Shown: one piece after another, positions 46,560-55,129 of the stretch
Numbering within the stretch: position 1 is the first letter of the stretch
Layout: each line of letters begins with the position of its first letter
Source of the DNA: RGIG4576 sp964613095
Lineage (GTDB): Bacteria; Bacteroidota; Bacteroidia; Bacteroidales; Muribaculaceae
Assembly (NCBI GenBank): GCA_964613095.1
Contig: CAZTFX010000003.1
Coordinates: 17,052 to 81,051 of the forward strand
Direction: 5' to 3'
DNA: 64,000 bases
Program-made: the position numbers and the translations under genes
Notes under the pieces: generated by a model
Told to the model about the DNA's origin: nothing
Seen by the model: the letters and a program-made list of their open reading frames with translations, nothing else
The model's database searches: none

Positions 46560-46604
46560 CAAAGCTACAACTATTTTTATAGTTACACAACTACATAAAT
46601 AGTT
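46560..46604 (-). promoter_or_regulatory. blaI promoter with two tandem operator dyads
   Basis: Minus-strand TAGCTTTG (46567-46560) with TTG (46590-46588) 20 bp upstream. Over the spacer and -33 box lie two dyads: AACTAT-N4-ATAGTT (46569-46584) and AACTA-N6-TAGTT (46589-46604). Their centres are 20 bp apart, about two helical turns. They are the probable binding sites of the encoded repressor. Confidence 0.65.
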
Positions 46605-46623
46605 TTAACAATTGCTTAACACT

Positions 46624-48675
46624 CTACTTTTTCATTTTGCGTAATATCTCACGATGTTTATCTGCTAAGTCATCAAACCCCAATTCTTCATATATTTCTA
46701 TTAATTTTTCATGGCATTTAATATTTTTCTTATCGGTTTTCAATGCTCGTTTCAACGATTTTAAAGCTGTTTCCAATTGATTTTTCTCATAACAGATACA
46801 ACCTATATAATAATTTGCGTCATGATTATTCTTATCAATAGTCAATACTTTGAAAAATAAATCTTCAGCTATATCTTTTTCGTCATAATCATAATAAATA
46901 CGAGCTTTCCCTAATAATGCGTCCACACAATCTTCCCATAAATCCAATGCTTTATTATAATTGGCAATAGCCGATTTTACGCTTATTGTATTCATAGTCG
47001 AGATGGTTTTTCCACTATATTTGACATCATTTTCTTCCACCGAACTGTACTCCAAGGATTGATGCCCCATTTGCACATACTCATTTGCTAAATTATGCAA
47101 TGTATGTGTTTGTATCTCAAGTTTTTTCTTTAAAGCTTCTATAATTTGGTACAATTCATCATTCTGTGTTAATTTTCGACTTATAAATCGTTGAATTAAA
47201 GGATTTTCTAATATATTTTTATATTTTACGCCTTCGGAAAAACATTCTACGGCTTTTCTATACGCCTTTCTATCAAATGCCTTTACTGCTTCAACATAAC
47301 ATTTATCGGCTCGGAAATTTTCCAATGAAGCATCTATCAACGATTGGTTATTAAAATTACGACTGAAATTAACTACAGCCGGATTAACTATAATATCTCG
47401 TTCACTTAACATTTGACTCAAAGTAATTCCTTCAAGTGAAGTACAACGAGACAATGCCACATACGTCTGTCCACTTGAAAATGCACCGCCTGAAAAATCA
47501 ACAACTATTTTGTTAAACGTAAGTCCTTGACTTTTATGCACCGTCAATGCCCATGCAAGTTTTAAAGGGAACTGTTTAAACGTTCCAAGCACCACTTCTT
47601 TTATACGTTTTTCTTTCTCGTCATAAGTATATTGCATGTTTTCCCACTCTGCGGGTTCTACTGTATAATATTCACCATTTTCAAGTTCAATGGTAATATC
47701 GTCAACTCCACAGCGTGCCACTTTACCGATGGTACCATTTATCCATCTTCCATCTTTATCATTTTTAATAAAAATAACTTGGGTTCCTACTTTCAATTCC
47801 AAATTCTGTGATGTAGGAAGGTTCCGCAAAGGAAATGTACCATTAATTTCCCCTTCATACAAATATTCGTCATTGTTTAGTTCAGCCAAATGTTGTTCAT
47901 TAATCACATCCACCGTATCACGACGTGTAGCTAGTGTTATAACAAAATCATCCTTATTTTCCTTAAAATCTTTGACATAACGAGAATTAATTAAGGTAAT
48001 ATCATCTTTAGTAACCTTATTTACCCTTATTCTATCAAGAACAGAGATAAAACGGCTATCAGTCTGTCTGTAAATCTTTCTCAATTCTATTGATACTATA
48101 TCCATTACTTTAAAAGCATTGGCATTGAAAAAAAAGAATTGATTATATGCCCGTTGCAATAATGGACGCATTTCACCGGTAACAACGGGTTCCAATTGAA
48201 ATACATCACCTACAAGAAGTAATTGTTTACCACCGAAAGGTTCACGCATATTCCCCGAATATATGCGTAACACTTTATCAACAAAATCTATCATATCGGC
48301 ACGAACCATCGATATTTCATCAATTATAATCAATTCCAGTTCCTTAATGATTTTTACTTTGTCCTTAGGATATTTAAGTGTTTTCCTTATCTTGCTTGGA
48401 GAGAAATCCACATCATCAGGCAACAACGGCTTTAATGGCATTTTAAAGAATGAATGCATTGTCATTCCTCCTACATTTACTGCAGCTATTCCTGTTGGTG
48501 CAAGTACGACAAATTTCTTTGCTGTTGTTTCACAGATATAACGTAAAAATGTACTTTTCCCCGTACCAGCCTTACCTGTAAGAAACACAGATTGGCGTGT
48601 ATTAGTTACCAAATTCCAGGCATTCATAAAATCGGGATTATTGAAATCGGGCGTTATATCTTTGTTTTGTATCAT
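46624..48675 (-). CDS. PIF1-like DNA helicase with C-terminal TPR region
   Basis: 683 residues from the start at 48675; an in-frame start at 48714 lies upstream of the promoter motif. Helicase superfamily 1B motifs: Walker A TGKAGTGKST (33-42), Walker B region LIIIDEISMVRADM, and a late motif in ALTVHKSQGLTF plus YVALSRCTS. These are typical of PIF1/RecD2-related helicases. The last about 130 residues (from IANYNKALDLWEDC) form TPR-like helix pairs. Such a tail may mediate protein contact. It works in the cytoplasm, probably in DNA repair or replication, which is inference from the family. Confidence 0.88.
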   Translation of the reverse strand: MIQNKDITPDFNNPDFMNAWNLVTNTRQSVFLTGKAGTGKSTFLRYICETTAKKFVVLAPTGIAAVNVGGMTMHSFFKMPLKPLLPDDVDFSPSKIRKTLKYPKDKVKIIKELELIIIDEISMVRADMIDFVDKVLRIYSGNMREPFGGKQLLLVGDVFQLEPVVTGEMRPLLQRAYNQFFFFNANAFKVMDIVSIELRKIYRQTDSRFISVLDRIRVNKVTKDDITLINSRYVKDFKENKDDFVITLATRRDTVDVINEQHLAELNNDEYLYEGEINGTFPLRNLPTSQNLELKVGTQVIFIKNDKDGRWINGTIGKVARCGVDDITIELENGEYYTVEPAEWENMQYTYDEKEKRIKEVVLGTFKQFPLKLAWALTVHKSQGLTFNKIVVDFSGGAFSSGQTYVALSRCTSLEGITLSQMLSERDIIVNPAVVNFSRNFNNQSLIDASLENFRADKCYVEAVKAFDRKAYRKAVECFSEGVKYKNILENPLIQRFISRKLTQNDELYQIIEALKKKLEIQTHTLHNLANEYVQMGHQSLEYSSVEENDVKYSGKTISTMNTISVKSAIANYNKALDLWEDCVDALLGKARIYYDYDEKDIAEDLFFKVLTIDKNNHDANYYIGCICYEKNQLETALKSLKRALKTDKKNIKCHEKLIEIYEELGFDDLADKHREILRKMKK

Positions 48676-48702
48676 TTGCGGATGTATTCTCGTTTTAATT
48701 TT

Positions 48703-48710
48703 CAAAAATA
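48703..48710 (-). promoter_or_regulatory. -7 element for the helicase gene
   Basis: Minus-strand TATTTTTG, 28 bp before the chosen start codon. Confidence 0.45.
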
Positions 48711-48735
48711 ACAAAAACTATTGTGGTATAAAAGA

Positions 48736-48766
48736 AATGAGACGAAGAAAAAATCCTCGTCTCATT
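48736..48766 (-). terminator. Terminator after the OmpP1/FadL-like gene
   Basis: 10-bp perfect inverted repeat AATGAGACGA/TCGTCTCATT, just downstream of the minus-strand stop at 48791. Confidence 0.75.
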
Positions 48767-48790
48767 ATTTGTTATGTCATATCCTTTTGT

Positions 48791-50443
48791 TTAGAATCTA
48801 TATCCTATTGACCATACCACTTGATTATTATTATCTTTCAAAGTCGCCTTTGGAGAATCAACGATTTTACCGGTTAATACTTCCGGAGAAAATGCTCTGT
48901 ACTCACTTTCACGAGATTTGTGAACATACGCCAAATCGGTATAAAAACTTTTATATCTATATCCCAAACCTCCTGTTATATATTGAGTGGATTTATCAAA
49001 TGTATATGCAGGAGTTGTACCGGCTGTATTCACATAAATTTTACCATTATATGCGTTTTCATTTACAGGAGATGAATAATAAGCATATCCTAATCTTAAA
49101 CTTAATTGAGGTGTCACTCTATATTCAGCACCTACACGATAAATATCCATTGCTTTATAATAATTGTTGATATTTGTTTTAACTACTTGATCTTCATAAT
49201 AAGTATTATAGTCGTAATCGTAATATTCAACTTTCATATCATTATAAGCAACTCTTTCATAATCAAAGCTTATAATTCCTTTTGTTCCAAGAATAGTTGC
49301 AGCACTCACATTAAACCGCCATGGAGTTCTTATTTTATATTCCGTTTCATATGTATATCCGGCATTTGCGTCCTCATAACCTTCAGTTATCAAACCATTA
49401 GAATCTTCCAAGTAATAGTTCATACTTGAAAAAATTTGATCGGTCAAAGACCAATATGTGGGTGTATGAATAGACGCACCTATACGTAATTCATTGATAG
49501 GTTTCACGATTACACCAAATTTGAAATTCCATCCGTTACCGCTTGTATTCAACCAATTCTCCAAGCCATAAGAGGCTGTTCCATTATTATCCAAAGCTGT
49601 TTCATCTTCATTGGGAACAGTTGCATCAGTTAAACCTTCGCCATAATAAGTATATCTACTTTGATCCAAATTACTTACACCAAGAGAAAAACCCCAATAT
49701 AACATATTGGCAAGATTTCCTCCAAAATTCATATTAAATTCATCGATACCTCCCTCTTCTATTACTTCATATTCACTGAATCCTTGAGTATTTGAGTTCA
49801 TCAAACCGACAAAATTGGAACCAAATCCATTACTATCATACGTTTGAGGATTAATTATATATGAATTATATGCCATAACACTTAACCATTGTGGATAAGG
49901 ACTATCAATATAAGGATCATACAATATATTACCGTCACCATCCTCTCCAAATGCCAAAGTATTGGTATCATACCCGCTTGAATTTGATATTCCGGCTATA
50001 TAATTAGATAATGAATGATTCAAATCACTTATTTTACCACTATATCGACGATTATATGAAACAGGACGATTATATGAAAATCCAAAATTTATAAATGGCA
50101 TTGTTTCCGAATCCAACTTGAATGCACCCACATAACCAAAGTTATTTAAAGTAAATTTAGTTTGATCTACTTTTGAAGATACACCTTTTGCAGTAGATTC
50201 TACCGACTGCAAATCCAAATTCAATGTTACTCCTATATCGGAACTACGATATACACCTATACCGCCAGGATTATGATTAATTGCAGATAAATCTCCTCCT
50301 AATGCTCCATAAGCTCCTGCCATTGACATGTATCGCGCTGTTCCTTTTAAATCGGTTTGAGATACTGAAAATGCATCAATTGCTCCCTGAGCTGATACCA
50401 ATAAAGGTAATCCCAATAATATAGAACTTAATATCTTTTTCAT
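48791..50443 (-). CDS. OmpP1/FadL-like outer-membrane transport protein
   Basis: 550 residues. Signal peptide 1-18 (ending VSAQG). The start of the mature part, GTARYMSMAGAYGALGGDLSAINHNPGGIGVYR, is characteristic of the OmpP1/FadL/TodX-like barrels, and the sequence ends with an aromatic C-terminus (IGYRF) as required for outer-membrane insertion. Possible substrates are hydrophobic compounds such as fatty acids, but the Bacteroidota homologues are mostly uncharacterised. It is 33 bp downstream of the Trp/His-rich protein gene and probably co-transcribed with it. Confidence 0.85.
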   Translation of the reverse strand: MKKILSSILLGLPLLVSAQGAIDAFSVSQTDLKGTARYMSMAGAYGALGGDLSAINHNPGGIGVYRSSDIGVTLNLDLQSVESTAKGVSSKVDQTKFTLNNFGYVGAFKLDSETMPFINFGFSYNRPVSYNRRYSGKISDLNHSLSNYIAGISNSSGYDTNTLAFGEDGDGNILYDPYIDSPYPQWLSVMAYNSYIINPQTYDSNGFGSNFVGLMNSNTQGFSEYEVIEEGGIDEFNMNFGGNLANMLYWGFSLGVSNLDQSRYTYYGEGLTDATVPNEDETALDNNGTASYGLENWLNTSGNGWNFKFGVIVKPINELRIGASIHTPTYWSLTDQIFSSMNYYLEDSNGLITEGYEDANAGYTYETEYKIRTPWRFNVSAATILGTKGIISFDYERVAYNDMKVEYYDYDYNTYYEDQVVKTNINNYYKAMDIYRVGAEYRVTPQLSLRLGYAYYSSPVNENAYNGKIYVNTAGTTPAYTFDKSTQYITGGLGYRYKSFYTDLAYVHKSRESEYRAFSPEVLTGKIVDSPKATLKDNNNQVVWSIGYRF

Positions 50444-50476
50444 ATTTATCTTTCATTTTTTACATTACACTTAAAA

Positions 50477-51463
50477 TTATCGACGTCCTCCACGACTTCC
50501 GCCGCCACCTCCACGGCTTCCACCACCTGAGTACGAACCACCACTACGGCTACCACCGGAATAAGAGTCTGAATTATAAGAAGAACTTCTATTATTGTTA
50601 TTGTAGCTCCTTGAAACACTTGAACGGCGATTACTACTACTGCTTTTTGACGTTCTGTTCACATCGGGACGACGATTGTTATTTACATTTGCACCTTTAT
50701 TACTTCTCACCGTTTCTATTGCAGGACGGCGTCCTATTCCCGATGAATTACCTACAGTTCCTTGTCCAAACACTCTCCTGCCCCTGTTTACACGTCCAGG
50801 AACCTTATTGTTCCCATTTCCATGTACAGGTCCGGAAAAATTTGGTCCACCATGATGATGTCCGGGTCCCCACCAATTGTGATGATGATGGTGATGATGC
50901 CAAGTCCATCCAAAAGACCACCCCCAATCATAATACCACGGAGAATACCATGCAGAATGGAACACACGCCATCTATTATAAGGAGACCACCCCCATGTCC
51001 AATCATAATATCCCCAATTCCAATCCCAATAAGGATTCCAATAAGAAGGTGTACCTATAATCAAATTTACGGTAGGTGTTGTATTATAGTATAATTCTGT
51101 TATTTCCGGGTCATTTGCTTCTACTATAACCGATGGATTATGAAATCTACGAATTCGATCCGTATATGCAAAATCTTCATACTCATCCATAGTTGTAGAA
51201 TCAACACCTAACGTGTCACGTGTGATATTTCTACGATTATATTCATCTACATCACGATTGTTATTGAACCCGATAAAAGTATCGTTATAATCTATCGAAT
51301 TATTATCAACCTGTGACGCTTCTGTTTTTTTAGCATTGGTTTTCTTGGTTTCTTTTTTCTTTGAGTTTGAACTATTATAATATATGTCATCATAGCCTTG
51401 AGCCGTTATTACAAGACTCACTGTTAATAGTAAACTCATTAATATTGACAACTTTATTTTCAT
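50477..51463 (-). CDS. Secreted Trp/Tyr/His-rich low-complexity protein
   Basis: 328 residues from the ATG at 51463, which has better spacing from a GGAG ribosome-binding site than the ATG at 51469. Signal peptide about 1-20. Three parts: a charged region (to about 130); an aromatic centre (about 145-190) with over 15 Trp and a run of seven His around 190-197; and a Gly/Ser/Arg-rich tail (about 230-328). No known enzyme domain. The His cluster could bind metal, and the tail could be a flexible surface anchor; both are inference. It is the first gene of an operon with the OmpP1/FadL-like protein. Confidence 0.75.
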   Translation of the reverse strand: MKIKLSILMSLLLTVSLVITAQGYDDIYYNSSNSKKKETKKTNAKKTEASQVDNNSIDYNDTFIGFNNNRDVDEYNRRNITRDTLGVDSTTMDEYEDFAYTDRIRRFHNPSVIVEANDPEITELYYNTTPTVNLIIGTPSYWNPYWDWNWGYYDWTWGWSPYNRWRVFHSAWYSPWYYDWGWSFGWTWHHHHHHHNWWGPGHHHGGPNFSGPVHGNGNNKVPGRVNRGRRVFGQGTVGNSSGIGRRPAIETVRSNKGANVNNNRRPDVNRTSKSSSSNRRSSVSRSYNNNNRSSSYNSDSYSGGSRSGGSYSGGGSRGGGGGSRGGRR

Positions 51464-51579
51464 AGTCATTTCTCCTTTCTTTTTTCATTTTAGACTTTTC
51501 TATTGTAGGAAAGTTTAATTTTATTTTATGTAAAAGTAGCTCAAAAAGTTCAATGACCGATATTGTAAACATCCAATAT

Positions 51580-51613
51580 GTTGTTATTTATGTAACATTA
51601 ACAAAATAACAAC
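51580..51613. repeat. Inverted repeat downstream of trmN6
   Basis: 10-bp perfect inverted repeat (51580-51589 with 51604-51613), 14-nt loop, 6 bp after the trmN6 stop. No T-run follows on the minus strand, so its role as a terminator is uncertain. Confidence 0.4.
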
Positions 51614-51619
51614 GCATTA

Positions 51620-52333
51620 TTACATCTTTAAATAATAATCTCGCGTTAAAGCTATATATTCTTCGGTATAAACGTGTCTGCTTTTTTCTATTGCAAAAGA
51701 ATCTTCTGCATATTTATCATCTATTCCGGAAATTTGCCATAAAATTCTTTTCACCTCTCCACCTTGTACCGAACTTACATAAACTTTCTTATTTACATAT
51801 AAACTCGTATCTCTTATAATGGTATTTAAAACAGCTTCAACTTCTATCGGAGTAATCAAAAAAATATTTCCTTTTTCGGACAATAAACCGGCAGCTCCTT
51901 TTATCAATTGTGTATAAGTAAGTATACTCGTGTGTCTTGCCTGCAATCTCTTCTCATCAGGACACTCAAGACTATTTACAAAATAAGGCGGATTTGACAC
52001 AATTGTATCAAATCTCTCCTCACAATCACTCACGAATTTATTAAAATCCGTTTCAATCACCTTTAATCGGTCATTCCATACTGACGATGAAAAATTATAT
52101 TCAGCTTCGCTTGCCGCATCATGATCTATTTCAACAGCCGTTATTTCGGCATTACTTCTTTGTGCAACCATCAATGCTATAAGCCCTGTACCGGTTCCTA
52201 TATCCAGTATTTTTTTTGAACCTGTCACATCACTCCATGCACCAAGTAAAACACCATCGGTTCCCACTTTCATTGCACTTTTATCATTTAATACACTGAA
52301 CTGTTTAAATCTAAATATTTTTTCTCTTGCCAT
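51620..52333 (-). CDS. trmN6: tRNA1(Val) (adenine37-N6)-methyltransferase
   Basis: 237 residues, full length. Class I SAM methyltransferase with DIGTGTGLIALMVAQR (motif I, about 41-56) and the N6-adenine motif NPPYF (about 115). It opens with FRFKQFSVLNDKSAMKVGTDGVLLGAW, characteristic of the TrmN6/YfiC family that methylates A37 of tRNA-Val1. RNA target is inferred from the family. No clear promoter found upstream. Confidence 0.9.
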   Translation of the reverse strand: MAREKIFRFKQFSVLNDKSAMKVGTDGVLLGAWSDVTGSKKILDIGTGTGLIALMVAQRSNAEITAVEIDHDAASEAEYNFSSSVWNDRLKVIETDFNKFVSDCEERFDTIVSNPPYFVNSLECPDEKRLQARHTSILTYTQLIKGAAGLLSEKGNIFLITPIEVEAVLNTIIRDTSLYVNKKVYVSSVQGGEVKRILWQISGIDDKYAEDSFAIEKSRHVYTEEYIALTRDYYLKM

Positions 52334-52440
52334 TTTATACCTTATATATATTATGAAACGAATCGATTATTTCCTTTATTGTAAGTGATATTTTCTTTAA
52401 AGTAGTTTCAAAAAGAAGTTCCCTTAAGACATTCCTTTAT

Positions 52441-52471
52441 TTGCAATGAAACGCTAAATTTTCTATTTTTG
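52441..52471 (+). promoter_or_regulatory. Promoter of marC-like gene
   Basis: TTG (52441-52443), 20-bp spacer, TATTTTTG (52464-52471), 17 bp before the start. Confidence 0.6.
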
Positions 52472-52488
52472 CAAAAAATATAGAAGCT

Positions 52489-53070
52489 ATGTTTAATGAA
52501 TTTAATTTACAAGAATTTTTAAGTGCATTTATTGTGCTTTTTGCAATTATCGACATCATCGGTTCTGTTCCAATCATCATTAATTTGAAACAACGCGATC
52601 GTCCTGTCAACTCGCTTAAAGCCACCCTCATTTCATTCACCCTGATGTTGACTTTCTTCCTAGCCGGAGATTTACTGCTTAAACTGTTCAACGTAAGTAT
52701 AGCTGCATTTGCTGCCGCAGGAGGTTTGATTATCTTCTTCGTTGCCCTTGAAATGATTCTTGATATTGAAATATTTAAAAACAATGGTCCTATCAAGGAA
52801 GCTACGCTTGTTCCACTGGTTTTTCCTCTTGTTGCAGGTCCCGGAGCTTTCACAACCCTGCTTTCATTAAAAGCCGAATTCTCATCAATAAATATCTTAT
52901 TGGGACTTACTGCCAATATGTTGTGGGTGTATATAGTATTGAGATTGACCGACAGAGTTCAAAAACTACTTGGAGCCGGAGGTATTGTAATTGTAAGAAA
53001 ATTCTTTGGTGTTATTCTTTTGGCAATATCGGTCAAACTGATAACCACCAATTTCTCTCAATTAATTTGA
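52489..53070 (+). CDS. MarC-family integral membrane protein
   Basis: 193 residues with six hydrophobic segments. The MarC family signature is visible: LFAIIDIIGSVPI near the start, and VPLVFPLVAGPGAFTTLLSL in the second half, with two related halves. MarC proteins were once linked to multiple antibiotic resistance but this has not held up; they may be transporters. Monocistronic between its promoter and a strong terminator. Confidence 0.9.
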   Translation: MFNEFNLQEFLSAFIVLFAIIDIIGSVPIIINLKQRDRPVNSLKATLISFTLMLTFFLAGDLLLKLFNVSIAAFAAAGGLIIFFVALEMILDIEIFKNNGPIKEATLVPLVFPLVAGPGAFTTLLSLKAEFSSINILLGLTANMLWVYIVLRLTDRVQKLLGAGGIVIVRKFFGVILLAISVKLITTNFSQLI

Positions 53071-53079
53071 TAAATAATT

Positions 53080-53121
53080 AACAATAAGGTAACATTCGCC
53101 GTGTAATGTTACCTTATTGTT
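53080..53121. terminator. Bidirectional terminator between marC-like and nitroreductase genes
   Basis: 17-bp perfect inverted repeat (53080-53096 with 53105-53121) between convergent genes. Confidence 0.88.
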
Positions 53122-53129
53122 ATCATATA

Positions 53130-53882
53130 TTACTTCATTACGTCAAATCCTTGCGACTTGATATAATCAAGCATTTGATATTTCATTGCTTCCTTATAGT
53201 AGTCAACGATATGAGCACACCAGTCATTATCGGTTTTGGTTCCGCTACGAGTTGCATTATAAGATTGTACATGTTCATCATAATCCGATAACCTGTCAAG
53301 CATACCATCTACAGTATATTTGTTTTGATGAATCATCACTTCAACCGGTTCTTTGGGTTTTACATCAGGTTGCTCACGAGGTACACCGATAGCCAATCCG
53401 CACACCACAAAAACCCCTTTCGGTAGCTCCAATATTTCAGCCAATTTCTTGGGATCGGCTGTACGAGCATAGCCTATACAACAGCTTCCCAGTCCACAAG
53501 CCCGTGCCGCAGTATATGCACTGCTCATAGCAAGTGCGGCATCTATAACACCCACAAACACACCATCTACCGTGTGAGTAAAATCGGGCATTTCCACACC
53601 TTTCTTTTCTGCCAACATATTAATCTTATTATAATCGGCACAAAATACCATAAACCGATTACATGTTTTAACCTGCTTCTGCCCTATTATTTCATATAGT
53701 TTTTCTTTCATTTCCTGATCGGAAATATCTATTACCGAAAACTGTTGCCCGTTATAACTTGTCGGCGTATTCATTATTGCCGAATAAATGACAGACAATG
53801 CTTCATCCGAAATGGGTTCACGTTCATAACGACGCACACTGGTTCTTGTCTCAAAAAATTCTTTTATCTTATCCATATTCAT
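53130..53882 (-). CDS. Nitroreductase family FMN-dependent oxidoreductase (NfsA-like)
   Basis: 250 residues. FMN-binding Arg-rich start TRTSVRRYEREPIS (12-25), TPTSYNGQQFSVI, and the central AYTAARACGLGSCCIGYAR. Length and C-terminal extension fit the NfsA/FRP type. It would reduce nitro compounds, quinones or flavins using NAD(P)H. The start could also be the third residue (53876). A promoter with both boxes lies at 53959-53989. Confidence 0.88.
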   Translation of the reverse strand: MNMDKIKEFFETRTSVRRYEREPISDEALSVIYSAIMNTPTSYNGQQFSVIDISDQEMKEKLYEIIGQKQVKTCNRFMVFCADYNKINMLAEKKGVEMPDFTHTVDGVFVGVIDAALAMSSAYTAARACGLGSCCIGYARTADPKKLAEILELPKGVFVVCGLAIGVPREQPDVKPKEPVEVMIHQNKYTVDGMLDRLSDYDEHVQSYNATRSGTKTDNDWCAHIVDYYKEAMKYQMLDYIKSQGFDVMK

Positions 53883-53958
53883 TTATCTTTATATCTGTTT
53901 AAACGTTATTCTATCTGTTATGGTTCTTGATTCTTGAAAACACAAAACAACTTCTTAG

Positions 53959-53989
53959 CAAAGATATTATCTTTTTGCATATTTCACAA
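53959..53989 (-). promoter_or_regulatory. Promoter of the nitroreductase gene
   Basis: Minus-strand TATCTTTG (53966-53959) with TTG (53989-53987) 20 bp upstream. Confidence 0.55.
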
Positions 53990-54165
53990 TAGGTATTTTC
54001 ATGAAAAATAATCTAAAAAAACATCATAAAATAGTTGCATATTAAGTAAAAAAGCAGTAACTTTATACTTGTAAATCAGAGGGTTGAACAAGTCATTTAC
54101 TGACAGAAAAAAATTATTTTAATAAAAAAAGCTCACAAAAGAACGTCAATTTGCTAAATAATTCT

Positions 54166-54340
54166 TAAATTTGCAATGTTGCCTATAGCAACACGACATA
54201 TTAGGAAGCGTTTAGCATTATTCCCGGTAGTGAATCTGGACAATTCATTTGCAATAGGAATAAGTGAAGCGTTCTCCTTTGGTATTCGTATATATGTGTT
54301 TCATTACATATACAGCCAAGGGTGTGAGCTTTTTTATTTT
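54166..54340 (+). ncRNA. Candidate structured non-coding RNA or leader
   Basis: Promoter-like TAAATTTG (54166-54173) is followed by four stacked helices. They are: TGTTGC/GCAACA (54177-54182, 54188-54193); TTATTCC/GGAATAA (54218-54224, 54257-54263) enclosing AGTGAAT/ATTCATT (54229-54235, 54243-54249); CCTTTGG/CCAAGGG (54276-54282, 54316-54322) enclosing TATATGT/ACATATA (54291-54297, 54306-54312). A T-rich tail (54330-54340) follows. There is no recognised Rfam-like motif I can name. It may be an independent RNA of about 160 nt, or a regulated leader of the HEPN-like gene. Confidence 0.4.
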
Positions 54341-54486
54341 ATCTATTGCAAGGGCAGTCCAGAGCCTACTATCAAGATAAACTAAAGAGGTTCACACTTT
54401 CTTTTATGCCCATACATAAATCAAATTATTTGAAAACACGCACAAACTTGAACCTCACAGCGCATAAAAAGTGATAAAAAGTAAAT

Positions 54487-55104
54487 ATGACTATTAAGGT
54501 ACGAGATAAATTTTTAGCACAAGTACAAGATAAAGCTGACTTTATTGAATTTATATTAGATCAATACCCAAGTATATATAATGAATGGGCTGCTAAACAA
54601 GATAAAGAATATAGAAAAGAAGCTGAATTACGTTCTGATGGTGATTGGGAGATTGAAGAATCTATTTATAAAAATTTATCCGAAATATTTGACAAAAATA
54701 GTAATTGTAAAGATCTATTTTATCAATCAATGTTTTTAATGGCTTTTGCTTATTATGATGGGGTGATTGAGTTTTTTAGAAAAGAGGTTTCTCGGAAGAA
54801 TATAATAAATTCAATATGTAAAAAATATAACATGCCTTTAACTAAAGAAGCTGTAGAATCATTAAATTTTATAGAATATAAAGCAAAACATATAAGACAC
54901 AATATTTGCCATAATAATATGGGAACTACAAGAAATGAAAACAAAGTGAAAGATATTTGTAAAAAATATAATGGTTTACAATACGAAAATGATATTATCG
55001 CCTTTGAATCATCTGATTTTATAAAGTTGTTTTTGCAGAAAGTACGAATTCTTTTGACTGAATTGTGCGAAATAACAGGTCATAAAGTATATTGTGTTAA
55101 ATAA
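54487..55104 (+). CDS. HEPN-like alpha-helical protein
   Basis: 205 residues, almost all helical, acidic at the start and basic in the middle, no signal peptide. The segment IRHNICHNN (136-144) contains R137-H-N-I-C-H142, which fits the HEPN nuclease motif R-[N/D/H]-x3-H, placed in a late helix as in HEPN folds. HEPN proteins are often RNases in toxin, abortive-infection or CRISPR-linked systems. There is no MNT nucleotidyltransferase partner beside it. The assignment rests on one motif and on predicted helices. It lies 26 bp before the small CxxC gene in an apparently accessory segment. Confidence 0.6.
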   Translation: MTIKVRDKFLAQVQDKADFIEFILDQYPSIYNEWAAKQDKEYRKEAELRSDGDWEIEESIYKNLSEIFDKNSNCKDLFYQSMFLMAFAYYDGVIEFFRKEVSRKNIINSICKKYNMPLTKEAVESLNFIEYKAKHIRHNICHNNMGTTRNENKVKDICKKYNGLQYENDIIAFESSDFIKLFLQKVRILLTELCEITGHKVYCVK

Positions 55105-55129
55105 ACATATTAATAAAAATACATTGATT

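Larger units (their letters stand above)
53883..54486. other. 604-bp intergenic region with a promoter, a folded stretch and short repeats
   Basis: No convincing gene. It holds the nitroreductase promoter (53959-53989), a structured stretch (54166-54340; see ncRNA entry) and an inverted pair GAGGTTCA (54387-54394) with TGAACCTC (54449-54456) just before the HEPN-like gene. An in-frame 69-codon reading from 54176 lies inside the folded part and looks non-coding. Confidence 0.6.

Noticed and set aside
52437..52916. 159-codon minus-strand reading inside the marC-like gene
   Set aside because: Antisense to a conserved membrane protein; composition follows from the opposite strand.
54176..54385. 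69-codon plus-strand reading inside the folded intergenic stretch
   Set aside because: It starts right at the promoter motif, has no recognisable features, and its sequence is explained better by base pairing.
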